Positions 8,226 through 15,122 of a stretch of DNA of 29,433 bases are shown here, in pieces (the stretch's first letter is position 1; the number at the start of each line of letters is the position of its first letter). The notes beneath the pieces are model-generated. The model saw only the letters and a program-made list of their open reading frames with translations. It had not been told where the DNA came from and searched no databases. Source of the stretch: a virus; IMG/VR virus record IMGVR_UViG_3300030106_003404, positions 1 through 29,433 of that record, one strand, 5' to 3'. Made by a program: the position numbers and the translations under genes.

Positions 8226-9838
8226 TACGTTAGATCCTGTCCTGCTGTGAAGCCATAATATATAGTGCCTCCATCCACCGTATGAAATACAAACACATCT
8301 ACATCACCACTGCCTGTGCTGATCGTAGGGGCTGTTCCTCCAGCCCAATCCACTGAACCCGGCCATGTTATGGTTCTTGCTGAAGAATCCTGTGTAACCT
8401 TCAAAATAAAAGTACTAGCATAGCCACTAGCCGCAGGGTTGCTAAACGTATAGGTTACGTTTTCACTAAGCGTGTGAGTAAACACTGTTCCAAGATTCAA
8501 GTTGATTGTTGCGGCATTACTGCTAGAACTAACCGCTGTGCTTTCTTCTTGAATACCTGCATCGAACTTAACTACCTGATTCTCATCAATGTGGATTGCA
8601 GGGGTCGTACCCACCGTAGAACCTACACCAATCAACAGGTCATCTGCTGAGTCATCAAGTGCTACGTAAAAGTCTTGAGCGTTCCCGTCAAAAACCAGCT
8701 TGCTGTCTACAGCGGCGGCATCACCAATTGTCACAGAGTCATCTGTGATGGTCAGGATACTATTTGTGCCTACAGTGGAGCCTTCTCCAATAACCAGTTT
8801 ATCTGCGGAATCATCGAGGCCAATATAAAAATCCTTAGCGTTCCCGTCAAAAACTATCTTGGTATCTTCCGCACCAGCATCACCAATGGTCAGGGTAGGT
8901 GTTGTACCCTTGAGTGCCATTGTCTGGGCAACTATATCGCCTGTGGTGCTAGATGCCGCCTGTCCTACCCCGATGCTCTGGGCAAACTTGATGTCTTGGT
9001 TTTCATCAATTTCTATGGCAGGGGTTGTGCCAACTGTCGATCCAAGACCAATGACTAGATCATCAGCAGAATCATCAAGACCTATATAGTAATCTTGAGC
9101 GTTCCCGTCAAAAACTACTTTAGTATCGACTGCCGCTCCATCACCCACTGTTACGGCATCATCATCCAGGGTAAGTATTGAGTTGGTTCCAACGGTAGAT
9201 CCGACACCAACTACCAGCTTATCCGCTGAGTCATCAAGACCTACATAGAAGTCCTTGGCGTGACCATCAAAAACTAGACTTGTGTCTTCCTCGCCAGCGT
9301 CACCTATCGTAAGACTAGGAGTTGTGCCTGTGATGGTTACATCACCGCTGAATGTTGCGGCTCCTGATGTCAGCGCATCAATAGAAAGGTTAGAGAATAC
9401 CTGTGTGACTGTAGCTCCTGTTCCTCCACCATTGAACTTCAATACAACATCTTTGCCGTTAGCAATTTCAAAATCATTTGAGGCACTGTAGTTGCCTTGG
9501 AATATAATGACTGAACGACTACTAGAAAGACTGTTACGCAGATAGCATATCTTCTCTGCATTGTTTGGAGTTAACTGGACGTATGCCGTTCCACCAAGAT
9601 CACCTCCGTCAACGAACTCAATAAACTTATTTCTTCCATTCGAGCTTGAGCCATCAGTAATCGGGAGGGCAGTGGGAGAGCCAGAAGAGCCAGCACTAGA
9701 TAGTGTAACAGAGACAATACCAGTAATCGCTTCATCCGTTAAATCCCAGTTTGTGTTAGTGGTATCACCCCAAGTACCTGACTGTTCGCCAGATCCTATC
9801 TTCTCGATACCTAAAAAATTTGTGTATGTACTTGACAT
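8225..9838 (-). CDS. Repeat-containing tail fibre protein
   Basis: 537 residues. The N-terminus (MSSTYTNFLGIEKIGSGEQS, then GTWGDTTNTNWDLTDEAI) resembles the attachment end of marine phage fibre proteins by recall. Residues 172-282 and 312-422 are two copies, 140 residues apart, of a double repeat built on FDG-A-DFY-LDDSAD-LxIGxGSTVGT; the Asp-rich turns could bind calcium. The last 110 residues form a separate C-terminal domain (TITWPGSVDWAGGTAPT). It probably extends or carries the larger fibre encoded next, with which it overlaps by one base. Confidence 0.82.
   Translation of the reverse strand: MSSTYTNFLGIEKIGSGEQSGTWGDTTNTNWDLTDEAITGIVSVTLSSAGSSGSPTALPITDGSSSNGRNKFIEFVDGGDLGGTAYVQLTPNNAEKICYLRNSLSSSRSVIIFQGNYSASNDFEIANGKDVVLKFNGGGTGATVTQVFSNLSIDALTSGAATFSGDVTITGTTPSLTIGDAGEEDTSLVFDGHAKDFYVGLDDSADKLVVGVGSTVGTNSILTLDDDAVTVGDGAAVDTKVVFDGNAQDYYIGLDDSADDLVIGLGSTVGTTPAIEIDENQDIKFAQSIGVGQAASSTTGDIVAQTMALKGTTPTLTIGDAGAEDTKIVFDGNAKDFYIGLDDSADKLVIGEGSTVGTNSILTITDDSVTIGDAAAVDSKLVFDGNAQDFYVALDDSADDLLIGVGSTVGTTPAIHIDENQVVKFDAGIQEESTAVSSSSNAATINLNLGTVFTHTLSENVTYTFSNPAASGYASTFILKVTQDSSARTITWPGSVDWAGGTAPTISTGSGDVDVFVFHTVDGGTIYYGFTAGQDLT
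8573..9325 (-). repeat. Tandem coding repeats in fibre gene
   Basis: Four related units of roughly 55 codons arranged A-B-spacer-A-B within the 537-residue fibre. The plus-strand phrase gttcccgtcaaaaac recurs at three of the four units and a variant (gaccatcaaaaac) at the fourth. The high nucleotide identity means recent duplication or ongoing recombination, and copy number may vary between relatives. Confidence 0.85.
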
Positions 9839-9851
9839 ATTTTATATCCTC

Positions 9852-10355
9852 TTACGCAACATCTTCCCAATTTGGACTTTGCGATGGGCTAATTATTGAC
9901 CAGCTTGGAGTCTGCGAAGTATTTACCGCTGACCAGCTTGTTCCTACATTTGGACTAATCTGCACCCAGACTACACTTGTGCCTATTGCTCCAGTAGCGG
10001 AGACACCTGTAACCGAAATTATTGTTTGTGGAGCTACCGTGACAGAGCCTAAAGCACTAGTTCCAGCAATGCCTGTAACTGAGACAGACGAATCACCCTC
10101 TATGGTGACACTGCCAACTCCTCCCGTTCCTGCAATTCCTGTAACAGCAGTAACCGCAGTTCCAGTTGCTGTAACGCTTCCTACGCCACCTGTGCCAGCA
10201 ACCCCTGTAAGACTTACAATTACATCGCCTTCAAAGCTAACGCTACCTATCGAGGCTGTAGCACCAGCAATAGCTTGGTCTACATTCCAAGAGCCACCGT
10301 TCCAGCTTTGACCAGAGCTATTCCAGCCAATATAGGTGGCTAAAGCATCTGCCAT
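9852..10355 (-). CDS. Gly/Val/Thr repeat virion protein
   Basis: 167 residues. After an N-terminal 30 residues containing WNSSGQSWNGGSWN, there are about four and a half copies of a 22-residue unit of the form AGTGGVGSVTxxGxxxVxVTG, which should make a regular beta structure. The C-terminal 40 residues have four spaced Trp (WVQISPN, SWSAVN, SWSIIS, NWEDVA). The repeats and position upstream of two fibre genes suggest a virion decoration or fibre element. I know of no enzymatic role. The start overlaps the preceding stop by one base. Confidence 0.75.
   Translation of the reverse strand: MADALATYIGWNSSGQSWNGGSWNVDQAIAGATASIGSVSFEGDVIVSLTGVAGTGGVGSVTATGTAVTAVTGIAGTGGVGSVTIEGDSSVSVTGIAGTSALGSVTVAPQTIISVTGVSATGAIGTSVVWVQISPNVGTSWSAVNTSQTPSWSIISPSQSPNWEDVA
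9984..10265 (-). repeat. 22-codon tandem repeat array
   Basis: A 66-base coding repeat in roughly 4.5 copies giving the Gly/Val/Thr-rich unit of the 167-residue virion protein. Copies two and three are the most alike; the last is partial and diverges into the Trp-rich tail. Confidence 0.7.
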
Positions 10356-10789
10356 CAGGCAATCCTGATAATGGCGTTACTCGCGTCAGCAGTTGGGAAC
10401 TGGATTGTAAAATCTCCACTTGTTGATGACTTGTCAGCACCAAAATCCAAAACGCAAACAGTTGGATCTCCACTGGCACTGTCGTTAAATATCAAAGCAC
10501 CTCTAGCCGTAATAGATGATGAGCTAAAAGTTACGTCAGCAAAATCTGTAAAAGCCGTAGTGCTACTTGTCGTGGGATCTACTCTAGTAAGAGAAGCACC
10601 TTTTGCAGTATAACCTGTACCACTTACCTCATTACTGGTGGTATACGCAGTGGTAGCCGCATTAAAGCTGGCACTATTTGTATACAGAGCAATATTAAAG
10701 GTGTTGCCACCAGAGTTTTTAAAATTATGTACAGCCTCCATTAGCTCTTTCTTGAAGCTGGTACACATAAAGTTTCCGCTAAAAGCCAT
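10355..10789 (-). CDS. Conserved virion-type protein (MAFSGN family)
   Basis: 144 residues from the second of two adjacent ATG codons, chosen because AGGAG is 6 bases upstream of it and only 3 from the first. It begins MAFSGNFMCTSFKKELMEAV, then FNIALYTNSASFNAATTAYT and a beta-rich remainder with ITARGALIFNDSASG. From memory this is a very common marine phage protein of unknown function, always among structural genes. It overlaps the preceding stop by one base. A neck, tail-tip or decoration role is possible. Confidence 0.75.
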   Translation of the reverse strand: MAFSGNFMCTSFKKELMEAVHNFKNSGGNTFNIALYTNSASFNAATTAYTTSNEVSGTGYTAKGASLTRVDPTTSSTTAFTDFADVTFSSSSITARGALIFNDSASGDPTVCVLDFGADKSSTSGDFTIQFPTADASNAIIRIA

Positions 10790-11079
10790 CATAGTCTCCT
10801 GATTATATTAGCTAGGCTGTCATCTCCAGCCTTTAACGCTTCGTTATACAAATCGGTTTTGTATCCGTTAATTCCTTGCCTGACATAAAACTCAATTACT
10901 TTCTGTATGTTCTGCTTAAACGCATTAGCTTGCTCCCGTATCAGGGGATTAGCACTTTCTGATACAGAAACAATCTTATCTGCACACCTAGACGCCACTT
11001 CCTCTGGGGATATACCTCTTTGATGTGTAGTATGAACTCCAACAGAACCTATCCCTGCTTCGCTTAACGAACTAATCAC
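10789..11079 (-). CDS. Small helical conserved phage protein
   Basis: 96 residues. The N-terminal 20 are polar and loose, then a helical body with ISPEEVASRCADKIVSVSE, an amphipathic helix (ANAFKQNIQKVIEFYVRQGI) and a C-terminal LANIIRRL. Similar small helical proteins beginning with a TPEE-type helix cap recur next to head-tail connector genes in marine phages by recall. It overlaps the upstream adaptor gene by 4 bases, so the two products are probably made in related amounts. Function unknown. Confidence 0.7.
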   Translation of the reverse strand: MISSLSEAGIGSVGVHTTHQRGISPEEVASRCADKIVSVSESANPLIREQANAFKQNIQKVIEFYVRQGINGYKTDLYNEALKAGDDSLANIIRRL

Positions 11080-11732
11080 GCTCTTTTGTTCCTAACCGCA
11101 CCAGAACGATAGCTGTCTGTCGTGTCGTAATTTTCGCCCAGATTCTTCAACTTTCCTAACGCATCTTCATACCTTCCTATATACATCTGCATAACGTCTG
11201 CATCACCTTTTAGGAAGGTGTATGCTTCAACCAAACACCCATAAAACAAGGTTGACTCTGCATTTGTGCCTAACCAGCTTGTGCCGTCTGATGCCGTGGT
11301 AATTGATTCTGGCTTATAAAAGTAATGAAGCTCTACCGTGTAGTTTGTTGTGCCAGTCAGGTAGTTAGGTGTCGGTGCTAAAAGAAAATTAGATTCATCA
11401 AATATCGCGTAATATTTTGGCGTTCCAGTCGTTGTAGAAGCAGGGTACGCTTCTCTTATAAAGTTTACATCTTTAAATATAAGAAATTCATATCCAGTAT
11501 TATCCACAGACAAAGAATACGGAGCCAAGAAATCAGATGGCATGGAAAGGTACTGGTTTCCTTGAGATGTATTACCTGTGGCGTTTTTTCTAAAATCAGG
11601 CAACTGAACCGATTTAAGTATTCTGTCCTCTGCTTGCAGGATAATAGTGGGAAGATTATTAACGAAAGTAGTTTCCGTTGTCTCCAGATAGTCCTGCAAG
11701 GCATTCTTTAAAGTTGTAAATGTCCACGCCAT
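11076..11732 (-). CDS. Head-tail adaptor-like protein
   Basis: 218 residues: MAWTFTTLKNALQDYLETTE, then LPTIILQAEDRILKSVQLPDFRK, a beta segment (YLSMPSDFLAPYSLSV) and a C-terminal helical part (GCLVEAYTFLKGDADVMQMY, then YEDALGKLKNLGE). This layout, an N-terminal helix pair, a Pro/Leu-rich linker, a beta sandwich and closing helices, is that of phage adaptor proteins that sit between portal ring and tail. The gp4-like protein two genes upstream may be its partner or an alternative holder of this role. It is linked on both sides by short overlaps. Confidence 0.68.
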   Translation of the reverse strand: MAWTFTTLKNALQDYLETTETTFVNNLPTIILQAEDRILKSVQLPDFRKNATGNTSQGNQYLSMPSDFLAPYSLSVDNTGYEFLIFKDVNFIREAYPASTTTGTPKYYAIFDESNFLLAPTPNYLTGTTNYTVELHYFYKPESITTASDGTSWLGTNAESTLFYGCLVEAYTFLKGDADVMQMYIGRYEDALGKLKNLGENYDTTDSYRSGAVRNKRA

Positions 11733-12076
11733 TAGCTGGTACTCACCGTCACTTTGCCTACCTCCCCCTTTATATCAAGACCAAGGGTTTCTGTTCCGTA
11801 TGCTGTTAATCCTCCGCCTACTGGATCAAATGCAGACAATGCTCTGCTCTCTGCAAAATTTTTATCTGGGCGGGGATTTCTTAACGCCTGTGCATCACCA
11901 ACTCTAATTTGACCCAACTTGTACTGTGGCTGATCTTCATCAACCACATCTCTACCTACACGCAAACCGCTATCTCTTCCATTAATTATTTGCGGAACCA
12001 GGTCTCTCAAAGGGTATCGAAAACCTGTTCTATCGCAAAACCCAAATGCCCTTTTTCCCTCTGCAAAAACGCTCAT
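11732..12076 (-). CDS. Conserved virion-cluster protein (FCDRTGFRYP motif)
   Basis: 114 residues starting MSVFAEGKRAFGFCDRTGFR. The single Cys with the DRTG and RYPLRDLVP pattern, then GRDVVDEDQPQYKLG and LRNPRPD, are features I recall from marine phages next to gp4-like proteins. One Cys is not enough for a zinc finger. It lies between two connector candidates and overlaps both by 1-4 bases. It is probably a small tail or neck component; no activity can be assigned. Confidence 0.68.
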   Translation of the reverse strand: MSVFAEGKRAFGFCDRTGFRYPLRDLVPQIINGRDSGLRVGRDVVDEDQPQYKLGQIRVGDAQALRNPRPDKNFAESRALSAFDPVGGGLTAYGTETLGLDIKGEVGKVTVSTS

Positions 12077-12768
12077 AATATGTTGTATCCTCCAGGCGTA
12101 ACATAAAGAGCCGCCTTTTCTCTAAAGGCATCCGAAACCAAATTCCACTGCTCTTCGTATATTTCTTTTAAAGCAGGAACGTATTGTGCTGATTCGGGTC
12201 GTTTTAATGCAATATTATACGCCAGACCTGAAACAAGACAGGGAAGATATCGGTCAGGCACATCCATATTATTAGACGCTGGTTTGCCAGAATCTTCTAT
12301 TCTTTCCAGATAATAATAACTAAACACATAAGTTTCTTGTGCATCTGGAACAGGCCACAAATTAATTGTTATATTATCTGGCGATCTGCCAACATAATAT
12401 TGTAATGGTCTTCCTTCTGTTAGTTTGTTAGTGAGATGGGAATATTGAACTACAGAAATTCTTTCCATTGTTAAATCTGACTGATTACTGGAATCTCCAG
12501 CATCCGTTCTTAGAGATGCTTCTATAATTTCTATTTTTTCTGCTGTTAAGTCATAAGACGATGTGCCAGCAGTAAGAGTTTGAGAGGCATTTTTTACTGT
12601 CCACAAATTAAGACCACGGTTTTGCCACTCCAACATAAGCAAATCAAGGCTTCTCCTTGCGGTTTTGTAGTCGTAACCGCTTCGTAGCTCAAGACCAGCC
12701 CTTTCATAGGCTTCTTCAATAATATCACCTATATCTAACGTAAAATTAAATGTAGTGCTAGTAGCCAT
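12073..12768 (-). CDS. P22 gp4-like head-completion/tail accessory protein
   Basis: 231 residues. Helical N-terminus (IGDIIEEAYERAGLEL), then ARRSLDLLMLEWQNRGLNLW, a beta segment after TAGTSSYDL, GRPLQYYVGRSPDNITINLW, and a closing helical part with DVPDRYLPCLVSGLAYNIAL and ALKEIYEEQW. This arrangement matches the P22 tail accessory factor gp4 family that caps the portal after DNA packaging; the call is by pattern, without a search. With the gp10-like protein at the left edge it argues for a P22-type tail. Its ATG overlaps the small basic ORF stop as TGATG. Confidence 0.75.
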   Translation of the reverse strand: MATSTTFNFTLDIGDIIEEAYERAGLELRSGYDYKTARRSLDLLMLEWQNRGLNLWTVKNASQTLTAGTSSYDLTAEKIEIIEASLRTDAGDSSNQSDLTMERISVVQYSHLTNKLTEGRPLQYYVGRSPDNITINLWPVPDAQETYVFSYYYLERIEDSGKPASNNMDVPDRYLPCLVSGLAYNIALKRPESAQYVPALKEIYEEQWNLVSDAFREKAALYVTPGGYNIL

Positions 12769-12878
12769 CAGGTAACAATTCCTTTAGTTCTGCCTCTTTT
12801 AGCAAGACCGTTTCGGCATTTGGCAGGTTTTATTTTTCCGCCACGCTTTACTTCTGTTTTTTTTCGTTTGTTTTTCAT
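12768..12878 (-). CDS. 36-residue basic ORF
   Basis: ATG at 12878 overlaps the preceding stop (ATGA) and its own TGA overlaps the gp4-like ATG (TGATG), so it exactly fills the gap between two genes. It begins MKNKRKKTEVKRGGKIKPAK and has a single Cys in CRNGLAKRGRTKG. Small KRGG...C..G.A.RG.TKG peptides recur in phage head clusters by recall. It could also serve mainly to couple translation of its neighbours. Function unknown. Confidence 0.68.
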   Translation of the reverse strand: MKNKRKKTEVKRGGKIKPAKCRNGLAKRGRTKGIVT

Positions 12879-13657
12879 CTTCTGGGACGCAAAGGAACGT
12901 CCCCTGCTTCACTAGGTCTTCTTGCCGCTAGACGTTCTGCTTCTAGCCTTGCTCTTTCTTGTTCTTTTAACCCAGCAGATTCAGCAAATGCTTGAGCTTT
13001 AGATTTTAATGTTGAATCATACATTGCATACGGATCGTAACCTTGCTGTATCTGTCCTCCGCCTTTTCCTCCTCCTGCTCCGCCTTTTCCGCCCATTTGT
13101 GTCGGGGGTCTATAAGGGCTTGCACCAGGCATTTGCATTCCAAAGTTCCTATAAGGATCATAAACGCCAAAAGGATCTGGATATCCTGGCCCTGGTCTTC
13201 CAAATGTTTCTGGCTGACCATAAAACCCATACGCTGGGGCGTTGCTTCTAAAAAAAGAACCTGTTGTCTGAGGAAAGTATGACCTTGAATAAGGATTGCT
13301 ATACGGATTCATATAGCTGGTTGTGGCATAGTTAGGAACCATGCCCATAGAATAAGGGTTATACCTTCCCATCATTCTATCTCTTTGTATTATATTTTGC
13401 ACAGAATAAGGAGAGCGACCAAAACCGCTAGGCTGACCAGATGGAGTAAATCCGCCTTGATTGCCATACATTCCATAAGGATTGTATCCTTGCTGTGGCG
13501 CACCTTTCGATGGGCCTCCTGCTAGGGTGGATTGAATAGCAGGTCTGTCAGAAGGTGTAAATCCTATATTCTCAAAACTTGCTGTTTCAGGATTGTAAAC
13601 CACATTATACATTCCTTGCGGATTATAACCTTGCTGTAATGCGCCGCCCATACCCAT
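12875..13657 (-). CDS. Gly/Tyr/Pro/Met-rich low-complexity protein
   Basis: 260 residues, almost entirely low complexity. The phrase QQGY-N/D-P-x-x-MY occurs three times (near 8, 55 and 203), with many further NPYS, YNP and GGKGG elements. Only the last 45 residues look helical and charged (AFAESAGLKEQERARLEAERLAARR). Such composition suggests a disordered, self-associating protein, but that is inference. It sits between the H1-like basic protein and the connector genes, so it may be a minor virion or assembly protein. The gene is densely repetitive at protein level, not obviously at DNA level. Confidence 0.7.
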   Translation of the reverse strand: MGMGGALQQGYNPQGMYNVVYNPETASFENIGFTPSDRPAIQSTLAGGPSKGAPQQGYNPYGMYGNQGGFTPSGQPSGFGRSPYSVQNIIQRDRMMGRYNPYSMGMVPNYATTSYMNPYSNPYSRSYFPQTTGSFFRSNAPAYGFYGQPETFGRPGPGYPDPFGVYDPYRNFGMQMPGASPYRPPTQMGGKGGAGGGKGGGQIQQGYDPYAMYDSTLKSKAQAFAESAGLKEQERARLEAERLAARRPSEAGDVPLRPRR

Positions 13658-13660
13658 AGT

Positions 13661-14053
13661 CTATTTCCTTTTCTTTGCAGAAACTTTCTTTTTAACAGGA
13701 ACTTTTTTTGCTACTGTTTTCTTTGCTACTGTTTTTTTTGCTGGTGCTTTCTTTACTGGTGCTTTTTTTGCTGAAGATTTCTTTGCTGGGGCTTTTTTCT
13801 TTTTGACAGTTCTTGATTCATCTTGAGGTGTACCAGGGTCATCAGCTCTGTAATGACCATTTTCATTCCTCGCTCTAACCACCTCGTATTCTTTCTCCAT
13901 TTCTTTCAGCTTGGCTTTTGCCTGAGCTTCGGTCAACAGATCAAATATTACCGGAGTGTAAGTACCGTCTGAGTTTTTAAAACCCACCTGATACACAGGT
14001 TGCTGAGTTGCATGTAGCACCCCATTTTGAAAGATTTCCAGCTTTTTAGCCAT
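13661..14053 (-). CDS. Protein with histone H1-like C-terminal tail
   Basis: 130 residues. Residues 1-65 look folded (MAKKLEIFQNGVLHATQQPV, then a LTEAQAKAKLKEMEKEYEVV helix). From about 83 on it is a lysine tail of AKKAP/AKKTV/VPVKK units, over 50 percent Lys, close in style to histone H1 and bacterial HU-tail repeats. Such tails bind DNA without sequence preference, so this may be a packaged or nucleoid-associated protein; direct evidence is lacking. It overlaps the preceding gene by 8 bases and lies in the head-protein cluster, which favours a virion location. Confidence 0.75.
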   Translation of the reverse strand: MAKKLEIFQNGVLHATQQPVYQVGFKNSDGTYTPVIFDLLTEAQAKAKLKEMEKEYEVVRARNENGHYRADDPGTPQDESRTVKKKKAPAKKSSAKKAPVKKAPAKKTVAKKTVAKKVPVKKKVSAKKRK

Positions 14054-14453
14054 AGGATTTCACCATTGTTAAAACCACTGTGTAGGCATCGCCACTGCTA
14101 TGACCGACTGTTGTGAAGTCGATGTCTCCAGTGACACCAGAACCAGCATTATTAGGTATGCCAGTAAAAGAGGTAAAGTCTAATTCGTCAGCGTAATCTG
14201 CTGGCAGATGTGCCGCCAACACGTTAGATGAAGCATCAAATTCTATTTTAACGCTCATGCCGACTGTAGAAAACTGTATCTTGCTAATCGCTACGCGGGT
14301 GCATGTAGCACCTGTCATTGGATCAGCAGACAAAGCAGATACATCTACTTTTGCAACAGCAGACTCGCCTGAACCGTCACTAACATTAGTGAACTTCATA
14401 ATCAGGTTTCGTGCGCCATCTTGGATTGTCTGAGAGGTTACTGCATCAGCCAT
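14046..14453 (-). CDS. Conserved virion-type protein (MADAVTSQT family)
   Basis: 135 residues: MADAVTSQTIQDGARNLIMK, then a beta-rich body with TNVSDGSGESAVAKVDVSA, STVGMSVKIEFDASSNVLA and VTGDIDFTTVGHSSGDAYTV. The alternating strands and Gly turns fit a beta-sandwich virion protein. I recall it in many marine phages immediately downstream of capsid genes, unassigned. It is the first gene past the terminator at 14466-14489, so it needs read-through or a promoter of its own. None is obvious in the 42-base gap. Confidence 0.72.
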   Translation of the reverse strand: MADAVTSQTIQDGARNLIMKFTNVSDGSGESAVAKVDVSALSADPMTGATCTRVAISKIQFSTVGMSVKIEFDASSNVLAAHLPADYADELDFTSFTGIPNNAGSGVTGDIDFTTVGHSSGDAYTVVLTMVKSYG

Positions 14454-14465
14454 TGTATATCTCCA

Positions 14466-14489
14466 AAATAAAGGGGGGCTTTCGCCCCC
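14466..14489 (-). terminator. Intrinsic terminator (GNRA-loop hairpin)
   Basis: Read on the minus strand: GGGGGC, loop GAAA, GCCCCC (14474-14489), then CTTTATTTT. A six-pair all-GC stem with a stable GAAA tetraloop and a T-rich tail just after the stop at 14496 is a good Rho-independent terminator. It follows the 175-residue gene downstream of the capsid gene. Confidence 0.85.
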
Positions 14490-14495
14490 ATGTCA

Positions 14496-15023
14496 TTATG
14501 ACTGGTCAGTGAAGGCAGGAACATCCGCACCTTCTTGATAGCCCCAGATATACCAATTGGTTGAATCTTTTGCCAGTACATTAATCTCAAACAAACCAAA
14601 ATCCGTTAACGTCAGGATTGAGTTTGAGTTTCCATCTGCATATACAGAAACATTATCTGCGTTTGAGTCAAGATGAACGATGCCGCCAAGATAGAAGTTT
14701 GTGTCTGATCCTGTATCAATAATCAGATTTTCTGCCTCTTCTGCCGCACCACCGTAAACCAGCTTAAAGAAAACACCAGCAGAGGGACTAGGCAAAGTCA
14801 AAGTGCAATTAGCTGACAGAGCAGGAACTACAGAGGTTCTTCCTCCATGAGCCGTTGCTGTTAGCGAAATAGCTGTTGTATCTGCTAAGGCAACTGGAGT
14901 GACCTGCAATCCGTTTCCATCTAAGGTAAATTCAGTTGTGACAGTACCTGTTGTGCTGTTTTTGGATATGACCGTAAATCCATTCTCTGAACGGACGGGG
15001 CCATTAAAAGTTGTATTAGCCAT
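14496..15023 (-). CDS. Capsid-adjacent virion protein
   Basis: 175 residues beginning MANTTFNGPVRSENGFTVIS. The body is beta-rich with TEFTLDGNGLQV, a SANCTLTLPSPSAGVFFKLVY segment split by polar turns, and a C-terminal NSTNWYIWGY-like strand (KDSTNWYIWGYQEG). From memory, proteins opening with NTTFNGPVRSENGF occur after marine phage capsid genes. A head decoration or fibre protein is the best guess. It is isolated by a terminator on each side, so it may be transcribed at its own level, and has a good GGAGAATATA leader. Confidence 0.72.
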   Translation of the reverse strand: MANTTFNGPVRSENGFTVISKNSTTGTVTTEFTLDGNGLQVTPVALADTTAISLTATAHGGRTSVVPALSANCTLTLPSPSAGVFFKLVYGGAAEEAENLIIDTGSDTNFYLGGIVHLDSNADNVSVYADGNSNSILTLTDFGLFEINVLAKDSTNWYIWGYQEGADVPAFTDQS

Positions 15024-15075
15024 TATATTCTCCTGTCTTGGCTAGTGTCTGCTTACGCAGTCAGGGAAATTAAAA

Positions 15076-15091
15076 TGTTCCACATGGAACA
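15076..15091. promoter_or_regulatory. parS-like 16-base palindrome
   Basis: TGTTCCACATGGAACA: seven-base arms around a central CA. It matches 13 of the 15 defined positions of the bacterial parS consensus TGTTNCACGTGAAACA. It abuts the T-tract of the capsid terminator. It could be a ParB target, an operator for the next gene, or a chance palindrome; only the symmetry is certain. Confidence 0.45.
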
Positions 15092-15116
15092 AAAAATGGG
15101 GGGACAAAGCCCCCCC
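15091..15116 (-). terminator. Intrinsic terminator after major capsid gene
   Basis: On the minus strand a run of seven G, a six-base loop CTTTGT, six C, then A and six T. It begins seven bases after the capsid stop. Strong stem and T-tract make this a confident terminator that may trim or protect the abundant capsid mRNA. Confidence 0.9.
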
Positions 15117-15122
15117 GCAGGG

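Noticed and set aside
394-11000. Many plus-strand open frames over the fibre and connector genes
   Set aside because: They lie antisense to long minus-strand genes with recognisable proteins, lack ribosome sites and have no sensible composition.
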